The notes beneath the pieces were generated by a model. It was not told the origin of the DNA. It saw nothing but the letters and a program-made list of their open reading frames with translations, and made no database searches. The translations under genes and the position numbers were made by a program. From Aegilops tauschii subsp. strangulata (lineage: Eukaryota > Streptophyta > Magnoliopsida > Poales > Poaceae), in NCBI RefSeq assembly GCF_002575655.3, contig NC_053037.3, positions 254,357,135-254,421,134 on the forward strand: a stretch of DNA of 64,000 bases, in the 5' to 3' direction. Positions 1-9,263 of the stretch are shown in pieces. Within the stretch, counting starts at the first letter, position 1, and each line of letters starts with the position of its first letter.

Positions 1-648
1 AGAAAGCAGGCACAACCACCACTATCTGCCAAGAGCGCACCTGTCGGGCCTGCACAAAGCTCTTCTTCTTCCATGGCATCAACAGGGCACACAAGTGATA
101 TTATTTGTCGTCGTTGTAAGGGAAGAGGACATTATGCGCGAGAATGCAAATCTCAGTGTGTAATGATTGCTACTGAGGATGGTGGGTATGAGTCCGCTAG
201 TGACTATGATGAGGAGACTTTGGCTCTTATTACACGTGAAGAACATGGTGGAGATGATTCTGAAAATGAGACGCAATACATGGCTCCTAAAGACGCTGAC
301 AGGTATGAATGTTTAGTTGCTCAACGTGTTTTGAGTGTGCAGGTCACACAAGCAGAGCAAAATCAGAGGCATAATTTGTTCCATACAAAGGGAGTTGTGA
401 AGGAACGTTCTGTTCGCGTCATCATAGATGGAGGGAGCTGTAACAACTTGGCTAGCATGGAGATGGTGGAGAAACTATCTCTCACCACAAGACCACATCC
501 ACATCCTTACTACATCCAATGGTTCAACAACAGCGGCAAGGTTAAGGTAACACGTACTGTTCGTGTGCATTTTAGTATCTCTATATATGCTGATTATGTT
601 GATTGTGATGTGGTACCCATGCAAGCATGTTCCTTATTACTTGGTAGA
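1..648 (+). pseudogene. gag C-terminus and protease of family A copy A0 (partial)
   Basis: The reading frame is open from the first base and stops at the TGA formed by the first three bases of the LTR at 649. It encodes the end of the nucleocapsid with a CX2CX4HX4C zinc knuckle ([14 protein letters not shown], which binds genomic RNA), an acidic linker, and the retropepsin-like protease with IIDGGSCNN at its active site. In plant gypsy elements this clade has DGG where others have DSG. The frame ends at LLLGR, where intact copies continue PWQFDK. The cut is not random decay: bases 644-648 are GTAGA and the next base starts an LTR, so another family A element inserted here. The 5' part lies before the window. 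The matching downstream part appears to be the inverted pol fragment at 14844-16633, which begins GTAGA-CCATGG. Confidence 0.85.
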
Positions 649-1176
649 TGATGAGGACATCAATACCATTGTTACACCCACAGGCCCTGCTGCTATACAT
701 ACTGGAACAATTACTAGAGCTCGCGCACGCCAATTAAATTACCAGGTACTTTCGTTTCTTGGTAATGATTCTAATGTTCATGAGAATATGATGCTGCCTA
801 AATTGGATACATTTGTTTTGCTTACAAATGAAGGGCCTAGCTTGGAGAAGGATGGACATTGGAGCAAGAACAAGCATGGAGATGATGGCATGCGCATGGG
901 GAACAAGAACAGAGTTACAAGTGATGATTTCAGGACGTTGAAGCCACCATAATGCGTGCATGAAGCCTTGGACGAAATATACAAGATGCTACTTCATAAC
1001 TTTCGTCCAAAGGCTATTCTAGGTGCTGCGTCACCTTATTATTGGGCCAGACCCATGTAATTTCGAAATACATAAGTATAGGCTGTTTTTAGAGTCCGTA
1101 TGTGTGGGGAAAGAAGAGATAGGGTTGGTTTCGGACCCCTTCCTCAAGGGCCACGAAATTCCCCCCTCTTCCTCCA

Positions 1177-1182
1177 TATATA
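1177..1182 (+). promoter_or_regulatory. LTR core promoter TATA box (U3)
   Basis: TATATA inside CCTCCATATATACAGCCC. The same block is present in the other promoter-containing family A LTRs (for example 34191-34196 and 41159-41164). Transcription would start about 30 bp downstream, defining the U3/R border. Confidence 0.6.
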
Positions 1183-1308
1183 CAGCCCTTAGGGCGTCGT
1201 TTAGACTTTGGGTTTTGTTTAGATTAAAAGTTCGCCATAGCTGCAACTTCGCGTACTTCGTTTGTGTTCAGCGACCAGACAAAGGCGTCACAGAACTCCA
1301 CCTTGATC

Positions 1309-1314
1309 AATAAA
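1309..1314 (+). promoter_or_regulatory. LTR polyadenylation signal
   Basis: AATAAA within TGATCAATAAAGCTTTC, about 130 bp after the TATA box. It is conserved in the family A LTRs and would end transcripts in R. Confidence 0.55.
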
Positions 1315-1566
1315 GCTTTCATCTTATATTCGCAATATCCAGATTGCAATCTCAGTTTCTTGCTTGTTCTTCGTTTGCTCGCAGGAAACAGACCCTCGTG
1401 GTCAGGTTGATCGTGCTCCGGCGTGGTCGATAACCTCTCGGATTGGTTTAGCGATTGCTAAGGCGCGACGTCCTCGCACGTTCGTAGTCGGATCGTCAAA
1501 GTCGACTTCCACCAAAGCGATATCCATCATCTCATCGAAAGACGGGACACCTTTGCCTCTATCAAG

Positions 1567-1576
1567 TGGTATCAGA
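1567..1576 (+). other. Primer binding site (tRNA-iMet type)
   Basis: TGGTATCAGA starts 2 bp after the LTR end and is complementary to the 3' end of plant initiator-methionine tRNA, the usual primer in CRM elements. The same site follows family A LTRs at 21900 and 34582 and family Q LTRs at 28154 and, on the minus strand, just below 4499 and 8284. Confidence 0.8.
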
Positions 1577-1889
1577 TTTCCAGGTTGCTCGGTGAGATTT
1601 TACAGTTTTTCGTAGTTTAGATCGAGTCTGTTCTTCATACCTACAGTCCACGAAAAAGCCACACAAAAAAATTAGGGTTAGTTCATCATATCCGAACCAT
1701 TCTGAGCCTTTGCATAATCTTTTTAGGGTTTTTGCTTTGTTGAATTTGCGGTTGCATCGTCGTGTCAAGTTGCTGGTCTTAGAGTCTAGTCTTTTAGAGT
1801 TTCGAGTTCTGGTCATAAGTTGTCACGCCGCCGCCGCACCATCATCATCGCCTTGCCATCTACCACCATTGCTCATCCGCCACCGCTCT

Positions 1890-2040
1890 GAATCCGTATC
1901 TATATACCACCACCAATCCGTATCCATATACCACCACCAATCCATATCCATATACCACCACCGATCCGTATCCATATACCACTACCGCTACCATATACCA
2001 CCACCGCTGCCATATTCTACCGCCATATATCCACCACCAA
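1890..2040 (+). repeat. 24-bp tandem repeat in family A leader
   Basis: Unit close to TCCGTATCCATATACCACCA plus CCAA, about four copies here, three in the leader at 22227-22340 and two at 34905-35005, so copy number varies between elements. Confidence 0.75.
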
Positions 2041-2127
2041 TCCGAGTTCTTTTCATATTCGGTTGGTTTTAGAGATCCATATATTTTCCGTTTCGTGTTT
2101 CCTTGCCTGAGTAGGTCTCGGAAAAAA

Positions 2128-2528
2128 AATCACGGCGCTGCACGTAAACAAGGGAGGAGCACACTCTGGAAAATTTCCTATCCAAGCCTTGGAGACCCCC
2201 GGGCAGTTTTTAGGCCAAAATTTCGGCAACCAAAAATATTTTTTCCCTATCCTATTTTTAGGCCCCGGGTAGTGTTTTGAGACACTCGCCATCATAGTGA
2301 TTTTTTGTCGCACTTTTTCGTCGTCGCTGCCCTGATTTTCGAAAAAAAATAGTCAAAAAAAATTTGTGCCCATCCTGTCAGTTTGACCTGGGAAGAGTTT
2401 TGAGACACTCGCCATTATAGTGATTCTTCGCAAAAAAAAAGGCGCAAAAAAAAAGAGAGCACAAAAAAAAAGAGCGATTTTTTTTCCAGAGTGTGCTTTT
2501 CCCTTGTTTACGTGCAGCGCCGTGATTT
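2128..2528. repeat. Inverted repeat in the leader (46-bp arms)
   Basis: Left arm 2128-2173 (AATCACGGCGCTGCACGTAA onward) and right arm 2482-2528 are reverse complements with about two mismatches, separated by about 300 bp. The leader at 34580-35811 has the right arm only. The left arm is therefore probably an inverted copy gained by this element, and the RNA could form a long hairpin. Confidence 0.75.
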
Positions 2529-2887
2529 TGTTAGTGTTCTAGGCTCGCGTCTCTAGCACGGTCTAGCCTAGGACCAGCACAGTACCGTCGTTGAGCGTTT
2601 ATTCAACTTTGCATCTCTGAATTGATTATTGCTTACCATTTTGCTACCATATTATAAGCCTTCCCAGCTCCACATAAGTCTACATCGTGCGTTTGACTCT
2701 CCCTGGTAATCGCTATATCCAAGCTTTGAGAGTTTTTGACTACAACGGTTGCCGATCACCACCTGCTGCTGGGTAAGAACTGGTAAGAATTTGAGATTCG
2801 CTTGAAGGTTTTGTGACACACCACCATCACCACCACTTCTAGTAGTCTGCAGGATCATATTCTTTTGTGTTTCTATTGCTGCTAACC

Positions 2888-2967
2888 ATGGCAGGTTCAC
2901 AAGCCGATGAGACTGATTGGGAGAACATGACGAACAAGGAGTTGCATGATAAATTGCAGCAAATGAT
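2888..2967 (+). pseudogene. Truncated gag start of X
   Basis: The ATG at 2888 opens the standard family A gag N-terminus ([11 protein letters not shown]). After about 27 codons the sequence switches to reversed Q-element DNA at the shared bases ATGAT. The same 84 bp recur at 9264-9347 with one visible mismatch. Confidence 0.8.
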
Positions 2968-3097
2968 TAGTAGAAACAAGAAACAAAATTCAAGAATAAT
3001 TGCACCTCTCGTGACGGTTGTGGTATTTGCATAGGTGATGGCACATCTCCCACGATCGACAAACCCCATGAATTGACTCTAGATCCTGTCATGATTA

Positions 3098-4498
3098 GTA
3101 GAAACAAGAAACAAAATTCAAGAATAATGTTCCTATGAACTACTAGGATGTGGTGGTAAAGCGCTCACAGTAAAGCAAATATCAATATCTTACAAGTTCT
3201 TACCAAGCAGCAGGTGGTGACAGGCAACCAGCGGTGTCAAATAACTCCAAAGATTGAGTAAAGCGATTGCCAGGGGAACGTACGTATACACGGTGTAGAA
3301 ATATGTGGAGCTGGGTTGGCTATATATGGTAGCAAAATATTAGCAATAATCAATTCAGAGATGCAATGTTGAATAAACGCTCAATGACGGTACTGTGCTA
3401 GTCCTAGGCTAGACCGGACTAGAGACGCGAGCCTAGAACACTAATGAGGTCACGGCGTAGCACAACTAGCATCAATGAAGGATACTAAGTAGCTCTGGAC
3501 AGCAAGATATAAGTGAAGATCACAACGGCAGTAAAGATAATGATGAAAAACAACTGCCAAGCAGGATATACAACAACTCTCTCCAACTTTCCTCTTGAAA
3601 AGTTTGTGCCAATTTTCTGATAATTTTTTTCAAAGAATGCTACTAACTCAAGCTTTCCAATGCAAAAAGAATCACTCAATTCCGAGTTGATATGAGGAGT
3701 GAAAGAATTCTGGAACTGGCTTGAAAAACTGGAATAAGCTGTGTCCGCGAACTTCGGAGGGCAAAAAGACCTATTTAGAAGACGATTTTGAGGTGTCAAA
3801 TATTGAACTAGTCTCTGCAACTATTTAGATGCGGCTCGTCACTAGCTTTCATTCGAGTACTCGCGGAGTCAAAACGGACTTCGTATGAGGAAGGTATGCC
3901 TGTTTTACTAAACAGTGCACAAAACAGATTCCAATCCGAATTCAACTACGAGATTGAGTCTAGATAGATCCGAATTTTGTTTTTTTTCTTCTCTTTTTTT
4001 TTCCTCACACTTTTTTTTCTTTCTCTTTTTTTTCTGACTTCTTTTTCTTTTTTTTCTCTCTTTCTTTTTCTCTGTCTTTTTTTTCTCTCCCTCTTTCCAA
4101 GACAAACTAGATAAGATGCATATTGGATCAAGCGAAGATGTGAACGACCTCAACTATGATTGTGACAATGAACTATGGGTAGCACATGGTGGAATTTGAT
4201 GGATGGTGTGGTGGACAGCAGAAGGGATAACGATGCAGCGGCGACGTGACTAATGTGAACAGAACTCGAAACTCTAAACGAACTAGACCCTAAGACCAGC
4301 AACTCGACACGACGATGCAACCGATAATTCAATAATGCAAACAATGAATAGAAAATTGCAAAGGCTCAGACTGGCTTGGACAAAAGGATGAATAGATCTA
4401 ACTTTTTGTGGCTTTTTCTTGGACAATAGGTAAGAAAATAAATCTAATCTAGGGGAAACTGGAAATTCTCACCGAGCAACCTGAAAACTGATACCACT
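3098..4498 (-). other. Family Q leader, copy 1
   Basis: Non-coding leader after the primer site. It holds a purine-rich minus-strand tract (3977-4098), a 111-codon frame at 3485-3820 that recurs exactly at 7270-7605, and the common tail near the gag start. Nothing else is recognised. Confidence 0.65.
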
Positions 4499-5480
4499 TG
4501 ATAGAGGCGAGGGTGTCCCGATCTTTCGATGAGATGATAACTATCGATTTGGTGGAGTCGACTTTGACGATCCGACTACAAACGTGCACGACGTTGCGCC
4601 TTAGCAATCGCTAAACCAATCTCCTGAGGTTACTGACGATGCCGGAAGCACGATCAGCCTGACCACGAAGGTCTATTCCTGCAAGCAATCGAAGAACGAG
4701 CAAGAATATGATAAAGCAATCTGAATATTGCGAACATATATGAAGTATTGATAATGGTGGGGATCCGTAAGCGGTCTTGGTCTGGTCGTTGGACACGAAC
4801 GAAGTACACGAAGTTGCAATGGCTAACTTTTAACTAAACAAATCCCAAGGAAAAAGCTACTAGATGGATCTACTTATATAGGAGCAAGGGGTGGCGGCCA
4901 AGGAGGTGGGAGGACGTCCCAAGGCAGCCTAAAACCAACCCTAGGTCGTACAAGGCTCATGGGCCCAAGTGGAGGTGATGCAACACCTTTGGACTTGTAG
5001 TTTGACTCAGATTCTGGTGCAACGTCAGATTGTTTCGACCATAACTCAATGCTCCGGACGAATTTAAAGGTGAATCCAATTGGGTTGGAAAGAGCACGAA
5101 ATCTAGTTTCCAACAAAAAAAGAATCACCCAATTCGGAGTCCGTATGAAAAAGTTGTTGGCGTTTTGAGTCAGGTATGTCTGTGCAGTCCGAATCTGAAT
5201 CCAGAACGTGAGAGACTTGGACTCTATCTTCTCTTGGCCCAAAAGTGACGTGAGAGGACTTTTTGAACAGAACCTAAACTTCTCCTTTTGCCTTATCTTC
5301 ATATGTGGATTGTACAAATGTCCCATACACCTGCAATTAGACAAAACACAAAAGTGTGTGAAGTATTTTTGTTCTGGATAACATAAATAGATTATTGAAT
5401 AGTTTGCACTAGAAATCACCTGACAAATATGCATGTATGCAATATTTTTGGTCGTATCAAAGGTAGTCATGTCCTCATCA
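4499..5480 (-). repeat. Family Q LTR Q1 (shared by two tandem units)
   Basis: 982 bp, TGATGAGGACATGACTACC to CCTCTATCA on the minus strand. It is preceded by the polypurine tract AAGAAGGGGAGGA and followed by a tRNA-iMet primer site, so it serves as 3' LTR of one unit and 5' LTR of the next. Confidence 0.85.
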
Positions 5481-6877
5481 TCCTCCCCTTCTTGAAAACA
5501 AAGCCGTCCTCGGCGTTGCTTAATCTGAAATGTGGCTAACAAAAGAGACAAGGTGTACATGTTGTATATGTATATGTCATCCATTTTTACTTCCCGTGGA
5601 TTTTGCACATATGACACATGTATACATGAGTAACTTTCATAGTTAATAAAATATAAAGCCAAAATATTATCACAAGAAGTAGAAGGCATGAAAGTATTGC
5701 AACTCAGTTTGCACATATAAGTGAAGCTCTTATTCATATGAAAAGATTGACAATATTCATCATTAAACCATCCCAACATTGATGAACCATCACCAAGATT
5801 AGAGGTCATATCAAAATGATTAAACATTGGCACAATTATTTTCAAACATATTTGATCCAAATCTGATTTATTCCCTGATTCACTTGATTCTTTTGCATCG
5901 ATAGTTAATTCAATGGGCTCACTCAAAATTGTTTGATCACATGGCAAAGTCAAATCATCAACATAGTCCTCTAAGGTAGCTGGTGTGATCAAAGTAGTGG
6001 GTAGCTCACCGCATGGTGCACTTAAATTGACAAGACATTCATCATACTCATGTGGAAGTGGAAGATTAGTACCTTTGTCATTACCTCTTATGATCAACTC
6101 AGATGAGGTAGGCACTCTCGGTGATGATGTGTCACATGGTGGAGGTGATGTAGTCCTCACAACAACGGATGTGGTTGTCATAGTATGCTTAGTAGTTGAA
6201 GGGACAACCGTATCAACTCTTGGAATGTGCATCTCGCGCTTGTTCTCCTTGTGCGCAGCACGTCGTTTTATTTCCTGTTCCGCTTTGCAAGCAAGATGAA
6301 ACAAATGGTCCATAGGATAACACTCTTCATGTATTAGTATCTCCTGAATGTCACGATTTAATCCTCCCCAAAATCTATCCATAAAATCTTCTTCACTTTC
6401 TTCTAAAGAGGAATGCAGCAAGGTAGTTTGTAAAGTATCATAATATTTCGTTACGGTGTCACTACCTTGTTTTAAATGTTGCAACTTTGTAATCATGTCA
6501 CGAGTATAATAAGCGGGAATGAATGTATGTCGCATGGCAAGTTTCAAATCATCCCAAGTAGTAGGTATATCATTAGGGTGTAACCGACAATATTCACTCC
6601 ACCAAACTACAGCATAACCAGTGAAAGAACCAACCGCAACCTTAACTTTTTTACGTACATCAAAATTATTGGAAGCAAATATATTATTTAGGTCAAACTC
6701 CCATTCAATATATAAAGCAGGTCTAAAACGGCCATTAAATGGTGGTATAGAAACATTAACCTGATCATGTGCATTTGGATGTTTGTGCACCTCTCGTGAC
6801 GGTTGTGGTATTTGCATAGGTGATGGCACATCTCCCACGATCGACAAACCCCATGAATTGACTCTAGATCCTGTCAT
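4874..6877 (-). CDS. Gag of family Q (type 1) with C-terminal module, reading into the LTR
   Basis: The minus-strand frame starts at the ATG at 6877 (MTGSRVNSWG), 1.4 kb below the primer site. Residues about 45-215 are a retrotransposon Gag domain (PPFNGRF, WWSEYCRLHP, TWDDLK, the [11 protein letters not shown] helix), which would form the particle. No zinc knuckle, protease or polymerase follows. Instead comes a ~230-residue module with no recognised domain (SMLGWFNDEYC, KMDDIYIYNMY) that ends at QEGEDDED, encoded by the polypurine tract. The frame stays open about 200 codons into the LTR, stopping near the TATA region. The gag domain is only distantly similar to that of the plus-strand Q element at 29565, although LTR, leader and C-terminal module match closely. 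Whether the LTR part is translated is unknown. Confidence 0.65.
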   Translation of the reverse strand: MTGSRVNSWGLSIVGDVPSPMQIPQPSREVHKHPNAHDQVNVSIPPFNGRFRPALYIEWEFDLNNIFASNNFDVRKKVKVAVGSFTGYAVVWWSEYCRLHPNDIPTTWDDLKLAMRHTFIPAYYTRDMITKLQHLKQGSDTVTKYYDTLQTTLLHSSLEESEEDFMDRFWGGLNRDIQEILIHEECYPMDHLFHLACKAEQEIKRRAAHKENKREMHIPRVDTVVPSTTKHTMTTTSVVVRTTSPPPCDTSSPRVPTSSELIIRGNDKGTNLPLPHEYDECLVNLSAPCGELPTTLITPATLEDYVDDLTLPCDQTILSEPIELTIDAKESSESGNKSDLDQICLKIIVPMFNHFDMTSNLGDGSSMLGWFNDEYCQSFHMNKSFTYMCKLSCNTFMPSTSCDNILALYFINYESYSCIHVSYVQNPREVKMDDIYIYNMYTLSLLLATFQIKQRRGRLCFQEGEDDEDMTTFDTTKNIAYMHICQVISSANYSIIYLCYPEQKYFTHFCVLSNCRCMGHLYNPHMKIRQKEKFRFCSKSPLTSLLGQEKIESKSLTFWIQIRTAQTYLTQNANNFFIRTPNWVILFLLETRFRALSNPIGFTFKFVRSIELWSKQSDVAPESESNYKSKGVASPPLGPMSLVRPRVGFRLPWDVLPPPWPPPLAPI

Positions 6878-8283
6878 GATTAGTAGAAACAAGAAACAAA
6901 ATTCAAGAATAATGTTCCTATGAACTACTAGGATGTGGTGGTAAAGCGCTCACAGTAAAGCAAATATCAATATCTTACAAGTTCTTACCAAGCAGCAGGT
7001 GGTGACAGGCAACCAGCGGTGTCAAATAACTCCAAAGATTGAGTAAAGCGATTGCCAGGGGAACGTACGTATACACGGTGTAGAAATATGTGGAGCTGGG
7101 TTGGCTATATATGGTAGCAAAATATTAGCAATAATCAATTCAGAGATGCAATGTTGAATAAACGCTCAATGACGGTACTGTGCTAGTCCTAGGCTAGACC
7201 GGACTAGAGACGCGAGCCTAGAACACTAATGAGGTCACGGCGTAGCACAACTAGCATCAATGAAGGATACTAAGTAGCTCTGGACAGCAAGATATAAGTG
7301 AAGATCACAACGGCAGTAAAGATAATGATGAAAAACAACTGCCAAGCAGGATATACAACAACTCTCTCCAACTTTCCTCTTGAAAAGTTTGTGCCAATTT
7401 TCTGATAATTTTTTTCAAAGAATGCTACTAACTCAAGCTTTCCAATGCAAAAAGAATCACTCAATTCCGAGTTGATATGAGGAGTGAAAGAATTCTGGAA
7501 CTGGCTTGAAAAACTGGAATAAGCTGTGTCCGCGAACTTCGGAGGGCAAAAAGACCTATTTAGAAGACGATTTTGAGGTGTCAAATATTGAACTAGTCTC
7601 TGCAACTATTTAGATGCGGCTCGTCACTAGCTTTCATTCGAGTACTCGCGGAGTCAAAACGGACTTCGTATGAGGAAGGTATGCCTGTTTTACTAAACAG
7701 TGCACAAAACAGATTCCAATCCGAATTCAACTACGAGATTGAGTCTAGATAGATCCGAATTTTGTTTTTTTTCTTCTCTTTTTTTTTCCTCACACTTTTT
7801 TTTCTTTCTCTTTTTTTTCTGACTTCTTTTTCTTTTTTTTCTCTCTTTCTTTTTCTCTGTCTTTTTTTTCTCTCCCTCTTTCCAAGACAAACTAGATAAG
7901 ATGCATATTGGATCAAGCGAAGATGTGAACGACCTCAACTATGATTGTGACAATGAACTATGGGTAGCACATGGTGGAATTTGATGGATGGTGTGGTGGA
8001 CAGCAGAAGGGATAACGATGCAGCGGCGACGTGACTAATGTGAACAGAACTCGAAACTCTAAACGAACTAGACCCTAAGACCAGCAACTCGACACGACGA
8101 TGCAACCGATAATTCAATAATGCAAACAATGAATAGAAAATTGCAAAGGCTCAGACTGGCTTGGACAAAAGGATGAATAGATCTAACTTTTTGTGGCTTT
8201 TTCTTGGACAATAGGTAAGAAAATAAATCTAATCTAGGGGAAACTGGAAATTCTCACCGAGCAACCTGAAAACTGATACCACT
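6878..8283 (-). other. Family Q leader, copy 2
   Basis: Repeats copy 1 with no visible difference at an offset of 3785 bp, including the purine tract (7762-7883) and the 111-codon frame (7270-7605). This argues for a very recent tandem duplication. Confidence 0.65.
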
Positions 8284-9263
8284 TGATAGAGGCGAGGGTG
8301 TCCCGATCTTTCGATGAGATGATAACTATCGATTTGGTGGAGTCGACTTTGACGATCCGACTACAAACGTGCACGACGTTGCGCCTTAGCAATCGCTAAA
8401 CCAATCTCCTGAGGTTACTGACGATGCCGGAAGCACGATCAGCCTGACCACGAAGGTCTATTCCTGCAAGCAATCGAAGAACGAGCAAGAATATGATAAA
8501 GCAATCTGAATATTGCGAACATATATGAAGTATTGATAATGGTGGGGATCCGTAAGCGGTCTTGGTCTGGTCGTTGGACACGAACGAAGTACACGAAGTT
8601 GCAATGGCTAACTTTTAACTAAACAAATCCCAAGGAAAAAGCTACTAGATGGATCTACTTATATAGGAGCAAGGGGTGGCGGCCAAGGAGGTGGGAGGAC
8701 GTCCCAAGGCAGCCTAAAACCAACCCTAGGTCGTACAAGGCTCATGGGCCCAAGTGGAGGTGATGCAACACCTTTGGACTTGTAGTTTGACTCAGATTCT
8801 GGTGCAACGTCAGATTGTTTCGACCATAACTCAATGCTCCGGACGAATTTAAAGGTGAATCCAATTGGGTTGGAAAGAGCACGAAATCTAGTTTCCAACA
8901 AAAAAAGAATCACCCAATTCGGAGTCTGTATGAAAAAGTTGTTGGAGTTTTGAGTCAGGTATGTCTGTGCAGTCCGAATCTGAATCCAGAACGTGAGAGA
9001 CTTGGACTCTATCTTCTCTTGGCCCAAAAGTGACGTGAGAGGACTTTTTGAACAGAACCTAAACTTCTCCTTTTGCCTTATCTTCATATGTGGATTGTAC
9101 AAATGTCCCATACACCTGCAATTAGACAAAACACAAAAGTGTGTGAAGTATTTTTGTTCTGGATAACATAAATAGATTATTGAATAGTTTGCACTAGAAA
9201 TCACCTGACAAATATGCATGTATGCAATATTTTTGGTCGTATCCAAGGTAGTCATGTCCTCAT
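8284..9263 (-). repeat. Family Q LTR Q2 (5' LTR, lacks its first two bases)
   Basis: Nearly identical to Q1 (a handful of differences by eye). The terminal TG is missing at the junction with family A gag sequence (CCTCAT then AACCATGG), so this end is not a clean integration. Confidence 0.8.

Larger units (their letters stand above)
649..1564 (+). repeat. Family A LTR L1 (5' LTR of X)
   Basis: Complete 916-bp LTR with TG...CA ends (TGATGAGGACATCAATACC to CTTTGCCTCTATCA). It holds a TATA box at 1177-1182 and AATAAA at 1309-1314, and is followed at once by a tRNA-iMet primer site. The first ~300 bp also encode the polyprotein C-terminus with the motif [12 protein letters not shown], ending LKPP-stop at 952, as expected for CRM elements with a CR motif. 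Confidence 0.92.
1565..2887 (+). other. 5' leader of family A element X
   Basis: About 1.3 kb without a convincing gene between primer site and gag ATG. It holds a 24-bp minisatellite (about 1890-2040), a 46-bp inverted repeat (2128-2173 and 2482-2528), A-rich runs, and a conserved tail (GTTAGTGTTCTAGGCTCGCG) that family Q leaders share in similar form. Confidence 0.7.
2963..9263 (-). mobile_element. Tandem array of gag-only family Q (Quinta-like) retrotransposons
   Basis: Read on the minus strand: LTR (9263-8284), primer site and leader (8283-6878), gag (6877 down to the next LTR), LTR (5480-4499), a second primer site and leader (4498-3098), then a truncated gag start ending at 3001. Bases 3001-5478 and 6786-9263 are copies with an offset of 3785 bp, one LTR-plus-internal unit. 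This is what unequal crossing-over between LTRs gives. Neither outer edge has a 5-bp target duplication: the left edge carries a 38-bp repeated filler (2963-3000 = 3091-3128), and the right LTR lacks its first two bases (TG). No protease, reverse transcriptase or integrase is present, so the family is non-autonomous. Confidence 0.8.

Noticed and set aside
2120..2530. The inverted repeat as a foldback transposon or MITE
   Set aside because: No target duplication at its edges, and the right arm is part of the normal family A leader in another copy, so an inverted local copy explains it better.
3485..3820. 111-codon frame repeated exactly at 7270-7605
   Set aside because: The identity is due to the recent 3785-bp tandem repeat. 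The third copy (28835-29137) is frameshifted, and the frame lies in the untranslated leader.
3908..4153. Lys/Arg/Glu-rich open frames (also 7693-7938 and 28518-28709)
   Set aside because: They are translations of the GA-rich tract in the family Q leader. Low complexity, variable in length, no start context, so not proteins.
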